A stretch of DNA of 64,000 nt, from the NCBI GenBank assembly GCA_029945945.1, contig JAQSDM010000005.1, forward strand, positions 248,001-312,000, written 5' to 3'. The DNA is from Algoriphagus sp. (GTDB lineage: Bacteria > Bacteroidota > Bacteroidia > Cytophagales > Cyclobacteriaceae). Below the pieces are notes generated by a model. That model was not told the origin of the DNA, ran no database searches, and saw only the letters and a list, made by a program, of their open reading frames with translations. The position numbers were made by a program, and so were the translations under genes. Below are positions 8,108-15,976 of the stretch, piece by piece; within the stretch, counting starts at the first letter, position 1; each line of letters starts with the position of its first letter.

Positions 8108-9244
8108 ATGAAAAAGATCAAGTCAAATCGCTGGATAAGGCCAATCATCTTTGTGCTCAGCTTGGTGCTTTTTGCGTGTGGTGGTGATGATGACTGGACC
8201 GTCCCGAGTAACAACACCGGCGGATCCACAAGTGGGGGTTTTTGGGATGACAACTATTCTTGGGGAGTACCCAATATTTACAATTATCCTACGCCGGAGG
8301 AATTCGATTTTTCAGAATTAGCATCAGGAATGCTTTTATTTAGATATTATGGGGAGGGTAACGGAGCCGGTGGAGAGGTTCTAGTTGATATCAAAAACAA
8401 AACTTACAAACAGGTATCATTCACTCCCTCTGCAGCAAAATTCAGAATTTCCCCAGATAGTCAGTTCATAGCTTATTATACCTCCGGGTTCTTTTATGAT
8501 AAATTTTGGGAAGGTATTTATGTGGGTTCTGTTGGTGAACAAAATTCAATCAGGGTTTCTTCTGGTAATGAAAATAGTTTTAATCCTTCTTGGAGTTCTG
8601 ATGGTTCAAAAATTTTCTTTTGGAGTTCCGTCGATGGCAATCCTTACGATTATACCCTTTGCTCTGTAAACAAAAATGGAACAGATCTTTCCAAATTAAC
8701 ACATGAAAAAATTGACCTAAAATTCAGTAACACATCAGAGTCTCCATCTGGACTATTAACATTCTCAACTAACCAAACATCTGTAAAAATACCTAATGCA
8801 GGAATTTTCCTTTTAGATCCCAAGAAGGGTTCATTGGAAAGGATAATACCAAAAGGCCAAGGTTCTTTCTTGGAATCTCCTGTTTTTTCTCCAGATGGAA
8901 GCAAAATAGCTTACCTGAGCGTTACAAGAAGTGATTCAAAATACTCATACATGGATATCATGGTTTGGAATTTAAGTTCAAAAACCAAATCCAAAATAAT
9001 CGGTTTAAAAGCTTCCGGATCTGTAAAATTTGACTATTTAAACAATGCAGACCCAACTCCTAATCTCGTTTGGTCTCCAGAAGGAGACAGGATACTGTTT
9101 TCTGTACCGGAAGGAAATCCTTTGCTTGTCCCAGAAAAGCCAGTTTGGAATTTTTATGTAGTCAATAATGATGGTACTAACCTGAAAAAAGTCACGAATC
9201 CATCTAGACAGATTGAACAATATGATCTAAGCTGGGGACGGTAA
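8108..9244 (+). CDS. TolB-like WD40/PD40 beta-propeller lipoprotein (copy 2)
   Basis: A 378-residue paralogue of the gene at 6722. The signal peptide ends in a lipobox (LFACGGDDD), followed by a G/S/N/W-rich linker and PD40 blades (ISPDSQFIAYY, WSSDGSKIFFWS, FSPDGSKIAYLS, WSPEGDRILFSV), ending in the shared DLSWGR. The ATG at 8108 is chosen because it begins the basic n-region of the signal peptide. The substrate is unknown. It is followed directly by the third, most diverged ferredoxin 3'-end copy, supporting tandem duplication of a whole cassette. Confidence 0.87.
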   Translation: MKKIKSNRWIRPIIFVLSLVLFACGGDDDWTVPSNNTGGSTSGGFWDDNYSWGVPNIYNYPTPEEFDFSELASGMLLFRYYGEGNGAGGEVLVDIKNKTYKQVSFTPSAAKFRISPDSQFIAYYTSGFFYDKFWEGIYVGSVGEQNSIRVSSGNENSFNPSWSSDGSKIFFWSSVDGNPYDYTLCSVNKNGTDLSKLTHEKIDLKFSNTSESPSGLLTFSTNQTSVKIPNAGIFLLDPKKGSLERIIPKGQGSFLESPVFSPDGSKIAYLSVTRSDSKYSYMDIMVWNLSSKTKSKIIGLKASGSVKFDYLNNADPTPNLVWSPEGDRILFSVPEGNPLLVPEKPVWNFYVVNNDGTNLKKVTNPSRQIEQYDLSWGR

Positions 9245-9289
9245 TTCCTGGAAGGAGCGGTAGTGAAGCTGACAGCGGAAGGTCATTAA
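9245..9289 (+). pseudogene. Duplicate of the ferredoxin gene 3' end (third copy)
   Basis: Starting at the base after the propeller gene's stop, 14 codons plus TAA encode FLEGAVVKLTAEGH, matching ILEGAVVKL at the true ferredoxin C-terminus before diverging. No other ferredoxin sequence precedes it. A weak hairpin (AAGCC/GGCTT, about 9294-9317) follows where the terminator stood in the other copies. Confidence 0.8.
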
Positions 9290-9341
9290 ATGAGAAGCCA
9301 TTATATCGCGGTTGGCTTTTATGCATTCCATCATTTAAAAA

Positions 9342-9899
9342 CTAGTAAACCGGCCACACTTGTTTGAACAAATAGGTTATTTCAGTCTCAACAAATTCTT
9401 CAGAAGTAAAGTCATACAACTCTTGCTGAGTCACAAGCCGAATGGATTTCTCATCGGGAAAATATTCTAAACTTTTTACTTCAAATTGGTCAAGAAATTG
9501 TTTTGGGTCATTTGAAAAACTTCCTTCACCTCCGTAAAATCTCAAATCCAGACTGCCATTTTCTTTCAGATCTACAATCCTATGTGTGAATCCACATCCC
9601 CTGATAATTTCCTTCTTCTTTGTAATTTCATTCTCCCTTTCCACAAACATGAAAGTGTGGAAACCCATAACCGGAGTTAGTTTATTCAACCGCCAATCTA
9701 TAGAATAATCACTACCACCACAAGTTGAAATATTATCTATATGCTCAATGGTTTGCTGACCAGAATTCGTAAAATCTATAGGAATTAAAGTGGTCACGGA
9801 TTCTGCTAAATACACCCCATATCGAACATCAGGTCTTTCCACTTCTTTGCACCCGTTCAGAAAAAACCAAACAAGAAAAAGGAATACAATATTTTTCAT
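9342..9899 (-). CDS. Hypothetical lipoprotein
   Basis: A 185-residue predicted lipoprotein, not recognised. The signal peptide ends at the lipobox FLNGC (residue ~17), so the mature protein begins CKEVERPD. Two further cysteines (CGG near 60 and RGCGF near 100) could form a disulfide. The rest alternates beta-type segments with acidic loops, without a known motif. It is transcribed against its neighbours and has no operon partner. Confidence 0.75.
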   Translation of the reverse strand: MKNIVFLFLVWFFLNGCKEVERPDVRYGVYLAESVTTLIPIDFTNSGQQTIEHIDNISTCGGSDYSIDWRLNKLTPVMGFHTFMFVERENEITKKKEIIRGCGFTHRIVDLKENGSLDLRFYGGEGSFSNDPKQFLDQFEVKSLEYFPDEKSIRLVTQQELYDFTSEEFVETEITYLFKQVWPVY

Positions 9900-10036
9900 A
9901 GTCTTGGAATTTTAAAACTGTAAATCTTTTTTATTCAGGAGGACTCTTTAATTCTAAAGGTTAAAAGAAAATAACTTGGAAAAAGGCGATTTCCTAACTT
10001 ATTCTTAATTTCAGAATATATCAACTCAAAAAATCG

Positions 10037-10483
10037 ATGAAAAACCTAATCTGGATTTTACTGATTTTCCCAAGTATCACTTTCTCCCAAATCAAACCCG
10101 GACAAAAAGAAGACGCTGTCAGAATCCATCAGTTGATTGATCAATATTCCGAAGCAAGAGAGAAGCAGGACACGGTTTTGCTCAAGAGCATTTTGACGGA
10201 AGACGTGGATCAGCTCGTTTCTTCTGGAGAATGGAGATCAGGAATCCGTGAGGCCGTGGATGGAATGCTGAGGAGCTCCAATACAAATCCGGGAATTCGC
10301 AAACTTCAAGTTGAAAAGATCAAATTTCTCAGCGATGAAGCCGCATTGGTTGACTGTCGCTATATCATCACCAACACCGCCGGAAACGAACAAAATATGT
10401 GGAGCAGCTTTGTGGTTGTATTTCACAAAAGGAATTGGAAAATCTCCGCTATCCGGAATATGAGGCCGACCGGAGGGAATTGA
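10037..10483 (+). CDS. Secreted NTF2/SnoaL-like (DUF4440-type) protein
   Basis: A 148-residue exported protein: signal peptide to about residue 18 (SITFSQ), then one cone-shaped NTF2-like domain starting with the usual helix (IHQLIDQYSEAREKQDT) and ending in strands (WSSFVVVFHKRNWKISAIR). Proteins of this fold bind small hydrophobic ligands or act as enzymes; nothing here decides which. The final codons (ATCCGG to TGA, 10451-10483) have an 82 %-identical decayed counterpart at 11497-11529, beyond the two genes that follow. Confidence 0.85.
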   Translation: MKNLIWILLIFPSITFSQIKPGQKEDAVRIHQLIDQYSEAREKQDTVLLKSILTEDVDQLVSSGEWRSGIREAVDGMLRSSNTNPGIRKLQVEKIKFLSDEAALVDCRYIITNTAGNEQNMWSSFVVVFHKRNWKISAIRNMRPTGGN

Positions 10484-10494
10484 ATTTTATTAGT

Positions 10495-10524
10495 GTAATA
10501 ATAGCCTCAAAATGAGGTTATTAC
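10495..10524 (+). terminator. Hairpin after the NTF2-like gene
   Basis: CCTC/GAGG around AAAAT, extended by GTAATA/TATTAC with a small bulge. The following sequence is only weakly T-rich, so termination is uncertain. The rest of the 285-base gap to 10768 shows no gene. Confidence 0.4.
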
Positions 10525-10768
10525 GCCTCTTTCTGGCTCATCTCCGGAATAATCACTTGAATGAATTTTTTGATTGGTGGTTGATAAAATCACTACGAGA
10601 AGACCAGTGGCTTATTCATCAGATTTTGAAGGCTTAAGGCCATTTTTTGGCTCTGATCTTGAACTGCAATTTTTGATTTTTTGTTGAGTATGAGGCCACC
10701 TGAATAGGTTTTTGTTCTCATTTCTTATCTCATTTTTAACTTGAAAAATAACTTAAACAATAGAAAAA

Positions 10769-11197
10769 ATGAAAAACGCACTATTCTTATTCCTCTTTTT
10801 TGCAACCATGTTATCGTTCACTCAATGCGCTGAAAAATCAGCTGAATCGGTGTTGGAAGACGAAACAAAACGCAAGGAAGTTATTGCTTCAATTGTTAGC
10901 CACGAGCAGTATAGAGCTGAATTGATGGACGAAATGATGTCGAACGATAGTTGTAAGCATATGATGCATGAACGTATGAAAGGCGATCCTGCTATGATGC
11001 AAATGATGAAAAAGGACTCAACCATGATGCACAAAATGATGAGCGAGGATAAAAACATGCAATTAAAAATGATGCAGCATATGGTTGATATGGCAGAGAA
11101 GGATTCCGTATTGTTTAATGCAATGACGATGAGGATAAACTCTAAACCTGAAATGATGAACAGAATGATGAAAATGCCAAGCTCCAAAATAAAATAA
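10769..11197 (+). CDS. Methionine-rich lipoprotein, possible metal-binding
   Basis: A 142-residue lipoprotein (lipobox SFTQC, near residue 20) with many M-M-x-x-M and H-M-M motifs (CKHMMHERM, MMQMMKKD, MMHKMM, MMNRMMKM). Clustered Met and His with few other features is the pattern of periplasmic Cu(I)/Ag(I)-binding proteins, so copper or silver binding is inferred, not shown. It is followed after 4 bases by a 35-residue membrane protein of the type often found with such metal-resistance genes. A strong terminator closes this two-gene cassette. Confidence 0.8.
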   Translation: MKNALFLFLFFATMLSFTQCAEKSAESVLEDETKRKEVIASIVSHEQYRAELMDEMMSNDSCKHMMHERMKGDPAMMQMMKKDSTMMHKMMSEDKNMQLKMMQHMVDMAEKDSVLFNAMTMRINSKPEMMNRMMKMPSSKIK

Positions 11198-11201
11198 GGT
11201 G

Positions 11202-11309
11202 ATGTATGATAATTCCTGGGGATGGGGAATGGGCTGGGGGATGTGGATTATTCCTCTTGCGATAGTTCTTCTGGTTGTGTATGTACTTAGGTACCGAGGG
11301 AGAAAATGA
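11202..11309 (+). CDS. Small single-span membrane protein (35 aa)
   Basis: ATG at 11202 to TGA at 11307-11309. The N-terminus is Trp/Gly/Met-rich (MYDNSWGWGMGWGM), followed by one transmembrane helix of about 17 residues and a basic tail (RYRGRK). AAGGTG upstream is a plausible ribosome-binding site. The composition resembles the membrane part of short SHOCT-like proteins next to copper-related genes. The 4-base gap to the Met-rich lipoprotein suggests co-translation. Confidence 0.7.
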   Translation: MYDNSWGWGMGWGMWIIPLAIVLLVVYVLRYRGRK

Positions 11310-11355
11310 TATAAAATCTTTAGTAAATAGGGTGGTTTGAGTTTTTCTTAATTAC

Positions 11356-11390
11356 CGGGGGTGGTTTTTACTTCCCCCGTTTTTTTTTTA
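11356..11390 (+). terminator. Rho-independent terminator of the Met-rich cassette
   Basis: CGGGGG (11356-11361) pairs with CCCCCG (11374-11379) around a T-rich loop and is followed by ten T residues. Confidence 0.9.
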
Positions 11391-11496
11391 CAGACCTCAA
11401 CTTGGACTAAAAATCTTGAGCTGAAAAATAATTGCACTTGAACGAAAGGGTTGAGCGTCCCAGTTTTTTTTGAAAAAATCCCGGAAAATCCTGTCA

Positions 11497-11530
11497 ATCC
11501 GAAAAAGGAAGCCGACCGGGGGAAATTGAA
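11497..11530 (+). pseudogene. Decayed duplicate of the NTF2-like gene 3' end
   Basis: These 34 bases match 10451-10484 at 28 of 34 positions and encode IRKRKPTGGN plus stop, against IRNMRPTGGN in the intact gene. The similarity fades upstream (KKSRKILS against KRNWKISA). The Met-rich lipoprotein and the 35-aa membrane protein lie between the two copies. The remainder of the gap 11390-11649 holds nothing else recognisable. Confidence 0.75.
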
Positions 11531-11649
11531 TGGACTTTTTAACTGGTTTCTCCTGAAGTCTGATAAGTCACCGGATTTGCCACACACGGAGAAAAGGAGA
11601 GTTAAACCATGTTTTCGCCTTTTTCTTTAAAACTTCTACCTTTAAACCC

Positions 11650-13341
11650 ATGCGAAACCTCCTCCTCTTTTTCGTCCTGGCTCTTTTGTGTTTTAACTGC
11701 AAGGAAGCCACAACACCACCAACGCTTATCCTTTCCAACGGAAAAATCTGGACCGGAACTGAGGCTGATAGTTTCGTGGACGCGATCGCCATCACCGGAA
11801 ATACCATCACCCAAATCGGCGATACTGAGACAATTCTTGCGTTGGCAGGGGAGAAAACACAAGTCATTGATTTGAAGGGCAAATTAGTCACGGCAGGTTT
11901 CAATGACGCACATATTCATTTCCTGGGAGGCTCGATGGGTTTGACTCAGGTGGAACTTTCGTCCACGACTGTCCTCGATCAGGTTCTCACGCAAACTTTG
12001 CAGTTTGCGGAGCAAAATCCTGAGAAGGAATGGATCACAGGAAGAGGCTGGCAGTACACATTTTTTGAATCGGGTTTGCCGGATCATCAGACCATGAAAG
12101 CGCTTGATCTGGATAGGCCGGTTTTCATCAGGGCTTATGATGGACACAGCGCCTATGCAAACAAAAAAGCGCTTCAGCTCGCAGGGATTGATGCTACGAC
12201 AAAGTTTGTGGGTTTTGGAGAATTGGTGAAAGATAAAAATGGTGTTCCTACCGGAGCGCTGAAGGAAGACGCGATGGGTTTGGTGGGTAAGCTGGTGCCG
12301 GAACCTACCTATGAAGACCAACTCAATGCCCTGCGGAAAGGCTTGAAATATGCGGCTTCGCTGGGAATCACAACCGCTCAAAATGCCAGCGGTTCGGAAG
12401 TTGACATCCGGTTATTTAAAGATTTATTTGAAAAAGGAGAGTTGACAATGCGCTATGCAGCGGCTTTTTCGGTAGATGAAAACACAAGTCCGGAGTTGCT
12501 GGAACGGTATAATTTTCTGAAAGACAGCCTGGGTACCGGCAATCCTTTTTTGAGGGCCGATGCAGTCAAATTCATGATCGATGGCGTAATCGAATCCCAT
12601 TCGGCAGCGATGCTGGAGCCGTATGCGGATCTTTCGGCAGATGCATCTGATGCGCTTGGGCAAGTGACCATGCCGATCGGGAAGTATCAGGAATTGGTCA
12701 AACTGGTGGATGAGAAAGGCTTTCGAATCTACACCCATGCCATCGGAGATAGGGGAGTACGGGAAGTGCTGAATGCGTATGAAATGGCAATTGCGGCAAA
12801 TCCGGCAAGAGACCGAAGACATCGGGTGGAGCATATCGAGACGATTTCGCCAGATGATTTTGCGCGATTTAAGAAATCAGGGATCATCCCGAGTATGGAA
12901 CCGATTCATGCTGATCCTGCCACGATTGCGGTTTGGGAGAAAGCCATTGGGCCAGTTCGGTTGCCATTTTCTTTTGCCTGGAATTCGATGCTGAATCAGG
13001 GAGCAGAATTGGTTTTCAGCAGTGACTGGCCTGCCGCAATCTCTATCAATCCTATCCGCGGAATCCACGTAGCAGTTAATCGTCGGGACCCGAAGGGCTT
13101 TCCGGAAGAAGGTTGGGTACCTGCGGAAAAGATCACCATCTCTCAGGCGCTCAAAGCTTATACGTATGGAGGTGCCTATTCATCTTTCGAAGAGGATAAA
13201 AAAGGACTGATTCAGCCGGGCTTCTTGGCGGATGTGATTGTGTATTCGGAGGATTTGTTTGAGATCGAACCGATGAGAACGCACGAAGTCAAGGTGGTGA
13301 TGACGATCGTGGATGGGAGAATCGTCTATAAATTGGACTGA
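11650..13341 (+). CDS. YtcJ-like metal-dependent amidohydrolase, lipoprotein
   Basis: A 563-residue amidohydrolase of the YtcJ/AmnHyd_3 type. A lipoprotein signal (LLCFNC) leads into the N-terminal beta-sandwich (LILSNGKIWTG). The metal ligands are in FNDAHIHFLGG near residue 88. Further ligands are in the central barrel: IYTHAIGDRGV near 365 and HRVEHIE near 395. The last part is SSDWPA near 458. Relatives hydrolyse N-acyl or cyclic amide bonds; the substrate is not evident. The lipobox places it outside the cytoplasm, on a membrane. It is a single gene ending before a repeat-containing promoter region. Confidence 0.9.
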   Translation: MRNLLLFFVLALLCFNCKEATTPPTLILSNGKIWTGTEADSFVDAIAITGNTITQIGDTETILALAGEKTQVIDLKGKLVTAGFNDAHIHFLGGSMGLTQVELSSTTVLDQVLTQTLQFAEQNPEKEWITGRGWQYTFFESGLPDHQTMKALDLDRPVFIRAYDGHSAYANKKALQLAGIDATTKFVGFGELVKDKNGVPTGALKEDAMGLVGKLVPEPTYEDQLNALRKGLKYAASLGITTAQNASGSEVDIRLFKDLFEKGELTMRYAAAFSVDENTSPELLERYNFLKDSLGTGNPFLRADAVKFMIDGVIESHSAAMLEPYADLSADASDALGQVTMPIGKYQELVKLVDEKGFRIYTHAIGDRGVREVLNAYEMAIAANPARDRRHRVEHIETISPDDFARFKKSGIIPSMEPIHADPATIAVWEKAIGPVRLPFSFAWNSMLNQGAELVFSSDWPAAISINPIRGIHVAVNRRDPKGFPEEGWVPAEKITISQALKAYTYGGAYSSFEEDKKGLIQPGFLADVIVYSEDLFEIEPMRTHEVKVVMTIVDGRIVYKLD

Positions 13342-13404
13342 GCCAAATGCCCAAAAGACTTCATATTGACCCATTGATAATTTTTATTGATTCAAAGATT
13401 TATT

Positions 13405-13439
13405 ACCCTATAAAAACTATAGGGTTTATTATATATTTG
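13405..13439 (+). promoter_or_regulatory. Promoter with palindromic operator candidate upstream of the DUF2490 gene
   Basis: ACCCTATA (13405-13412), spacer AAAAC, TATAGGGT (13418-13425) is a perfect 8-bp inverted repeat. It ends 6 bases before a -7 box, TATATTTG (13432-13439), so a bound protein would cover the spacer region of the promoter. Transcription would start near 13446, placing the 92-bp repeat element wholly in the leader. Confidence 0.6.
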
Positions 13440-13456
13440 CCGACGAAATTTTTCAG

Positions 13457-13548
13457 ATGAAATCGAGCATGACGAAAACGTCACACACTGGGATGATTAT
13501 GAGTAAGGCGAGATTCTATGTGGCCTTTAAAAATCAAATTATAATCAC
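13457..13548 (+). repeat. 91/92-bp structured element, copy A
   Basis: One of four copies of a unit running from an ATGAAATCG to the next gene's ATG. Features: inner hairpin TGACG-aaaa-CGTCA (13470-13483), conserved CACACTGG.ATGATTAT, then GCGAGATTC. The right arm is more diverged than in the other copies (TCTATGTGG for TCCATCTGG). The unit also reads as a 31-codon frame (MKSSMTKTSHTGM...) whose TGA overlaps the ATG of the DUF2490 gene. Confidence 0.85.
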
Positions 13549-14277
13549 ATGAAAGTAGTCGGCTTCTTAATCCTTTTAAACCTGTTTCTTCCTTTGGTTG
13601 CAGAGGCACAGCGTGAAGTGACCCAACAAGAATCACTTTGGTGGGGATATTTTTTCACGGCTCCGCTTAACGAAAATTGGTATAATGTCACAGAGGTACA
13701 AGAAAGACATTTTGTTTCTCCTGTTTCCCAAAATCAGTTTTTGATTCGTACCAGATTTCACAGACATATTGGTGAAAAATGGGATGGTTCATTCGGCATT
13801 GTTCTTTTTCTGCACAACAGGCCTGGAAAAGATGATCAGGAGGATTTTACCCAACCGGAAATCAGACCTCATGCCGAGGTGGAGTATAAAACAGTCGTCG
13901 GAAAAATGGGGTTTGAACACCGATTTCGATCCGAGGTTCGATTTTTCAAAGAATTGAATGATTCAAAAACAGACTTGGGTGAAGCTTTTGAGTTGACCAG
14001 TTTTCGGTTTCGGTACCGAATTCAATTTTCTGTTCTTTTGAAAAAGCTGGACGAAAATCGCTCCCTCAAATTGAAGTTTGGGGATGAGCTCATGGTCATG
14101 GCCGGAGGCAAGCTTGGCCCTTTGGTTTTTGATCAAAACCGGATTTACGCTGATCTGAGTTTAGATTTGAATCCTAATCTCGCTCTGGAATTGGGATATG
14201 TAAACTGGTTTCAATCAAATCAATCCGGGGGGTATTTGGAGAGGCATATTATCCGAACCACCTTGCGTCACCAATAA
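13549..14277 (+). CDS. DUF2490-domain outer-membrane-type protein
   Basis: A 242-residue exported protein with a signal peptide (cleavage after VAEAQ, about residue 20). It continues as amphipathic beta strands (NQFLIRTRFHRHIGEKWDGSF..., FRFRYRIQFSVLL) and ends LERHIIRTTLRHQ, the pattern of small beta-barrel DUF2490 proteins of unknown function. It has its own promoter, a palindromic operator candidate and the 92-bp element as leader; the gene start lies exactly at the end of that element. Confidence 0.8.
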   Translation: MKVVGFLILLNLFLPLVAEAQREVTQQESLWWGYFFTAPLNENWYNVTEVQERHFVSPVSQNQFLIRTRFHRHIGEKWDGSFGIVLFLHNRPGKDDQEDFTQPEIRPHAEVEYKTVVGKMGFEHRFRSEVRFFKELNDSKTDLGEAFELTSFRFRYRIQFSVLLKKLDENRSLKLKFGDELMVMAGGKLGPLVFDQNRIYADLSLDLNPNLALELGYVNWFQSNQSGGYLERHIIRTTLRHQ

Positions 14278-14481
14278 GATTTTCGCAGAAAAAAAGCTCC
14301 TTCAAAATAGGAGAAAAAGTAGTTCATCGTTAATCTGGAGAATTAGCCGATGCCGGATTTACATTCCAAAAATCCATTTTTTCATTCCTTCAAAAATCAA
14401 CTAGTCAGGCTAATATTCAGGTTTATGCCTTTCTGATTTCCTGTTGTATCTTGATTGAAAGTATGGAGACACTCCAATTAT

Positions 14482-15078
14482 ATGAGAACAGCAACCCTGG
14501 TTGATATGCCCCTTGTGACAGACTTGGTAGTGAAGATGTTTGACCAAAATCCGGGAGTGAATTGGCTGATAAAGCCTGGGGCATCAAAAACTGCCGGTAT
14601 TCGGAAACTGGCAGAATTCGCCTTCATTAAGTGCTTGAACAGGAATGGAGTCTTTGTTTCTTCCAACGAAAAGGGAGCAGCATTTTGCTATCGCTTCAAT
14701 TCAGGGAAATTCTCCTTTACAGAGTTGGGTTATGAATTAAGATTTGCCCTGCCCTTCATCGGTATTTCCAGACTTCCCAAGATCCTGAGGAGAGAATCTT
14801 ACCGAAAAAGCTTCCGCCCGGTTTCCGGGGACTATTTTTATTTTTGGTTTTTTGCTGTTTTACCGGATGGGAAAGAAGCAGCTTTTGAGTTGAAAAATGC
14901 GATTTTCGAAGAAGCCAGGTTGGCAAATCTTCCAATCTACCTGGAAACCGCAGTTGAAAGGAATCAAAAAGTTTACGAACGATTTGGGTTTCAGACCTAT
15001 CATATATGGGAGGAACCTGCCGAAAACATCAAGTTCTGGTTTATGAAATGGGAACCGGAATCCCTGGGTTCTGTTTGA
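14482..15078 (+). CDS. GNAT-family N-acetyltransferase
   Basis: A 198-residue GNAT-fold protein that would transfer an acetyl group from acetyl-CoA. It starts MRTATLVDMPLVTDLVVKMF (strand 1-helix 1) and ends with the typical LPIYLETAVERNQKVYERFGFQ, where the conserved N-x-x-x-Y-x-x-x-GF pattern forms the last helix and strand. The acetyl-CoA loop is poorly conserved. The ATG at 14482 is preferred over a TTG at 14455. Single gene; substrate unknown. Confidence 0.82.
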   Translation: MRTATLVDMPLVTDLVVKMFDQNPGVNWLIKPGASKTAGIRKLAEFAFIKCLNRNGVFVSSNEKGAAFCYRFNSGKFSFTELGYELRFALPFIGISRLPKILRRESYRKSFRPVSGDYFYFWFFAVLPDGKEAAFELKNAIFEEARLANLPIYLETAVERNQKVYERFGFQTYHIWEEPAENIKFWFMKWEPESLGSV

Positions 15079-15191
15079 CGAGCTCGCTTTACTTTTAAAA
15101 GGATTTGACTATCTTTTATTGATGACGGAGTAGTTCCGGAAGCACTTCAGCAATTGGTAAATCATTTCTTACGATCTAAAACGAAAAAGGT

Positions 15192-15890
15192 ATGTGTTTC
15201 TCAGCAGGTGCAAGTTTCGGGGCAGGAGTTGTTTTAACTGTGATTGGAGTTGCTTCCATCAAAAAAGCCAAATCTCCCTCCCAAATCCCGTTTGCGAGTA
15301 TTCCTTTGATTTTTGGAGTGCAGCAAATTACCGAGGGATTTCTTTGGTTAGCGTTTTTAAATCCCGAGTACGCTTCTCTTCAGCAGGTTGCGATGTACAA
15401 TTTCCTCTTCTTCGCCCAAGTCGTTTGGCCGGTGTGGGTTCCATTTGCCATTCTCAAGCTGGAGCCGAAAGAAAATAGAAGGTTAATCAGTAAAATATTG
15501 GCAGGAATCGGTGCAGCAGTATCCGTCTATCTTGGGTTTTGCATGATCAATTACCCGGTGGAGGCAAGCGTTATTGGCAACCATATTTCCTACCATGAGA
15601 TATTTCCGCCTTCTCTGAGAGTTTATGTGGGAATTCTCTACTCGATTTCCACCATTTCCCCAACATTCTTTTCACGGATCAGACGGATGTGGATGCTGGG
15701 AACGACGGTGATCGTCTCTTATGTTATCACCGCAATTTTTTATACAGATTACATCATTTCAGTTTGGTGCTTCTTCGCTTCTATTATCAGTATTGCAATT
15801 TATGTGATTATGGAAAGTCTCGAAAAACAGGAAGACGAGAATCCGGTATTAATAAAGGCCAATGATCCGAAACCTTGGCCTTCAGTGTAA
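15192..15890 (+). CDS. DUF6629-family integral membrane protein
   Basis: A 232-residue membrane protein with about seven hydrophobic segments. It begins MCFSAGASFGAGVVL and contains FGVQQITEGFLWL, the N-terminal pattern of the DUF6629 family, whose function is unknown. The C-terminus is hydrophilic (SLEKQEDENPV). The gene stands alone and ends at a bidirectional terminator shared with the convergent Hsp20 gene. Confidence 0.8.
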   Translation: MCFSAGASFGAGVVLTVIGVASIKKAKSPSQIPFASIPLIFGVQQITEGFLWLAFLNPEYASLQQVAMYNFLFFAQVVWPVWVPFAILKLEPKENRRLISKILAGIGAAVSVYLGFCMINYPVEASVIGNHISYHEIFPPSLRVYVGILYSISTISPTFFSRIRRMWMLGTTVIVSYVITAIFYTDYIISVWCFFASIISIAIYVIMESLEKQEDENPVLIKANDPKPWPSV

Positions 15891-15917
15891 CCCGAAAAAA
15901 ACATTAGATCATTAAAC

Positions 15918-15947
15918 AAAAAATCCTGCCGGGATGGCAGGATTTTC
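15918..15947. terminator. Bidirectional terminator between DUF6629 and hsp20 genes
   Basis: AAATCCTGCC (15921-15930), loop GGGAT, GGCAGGATTT (15936-15945), with A-rich and T-rich flanks, placed between two convergent genes. Confidence 0.88.
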
Positions 15948-15976
15948 CTGTTTTGGATGGTTCGATTAGCCGAACT

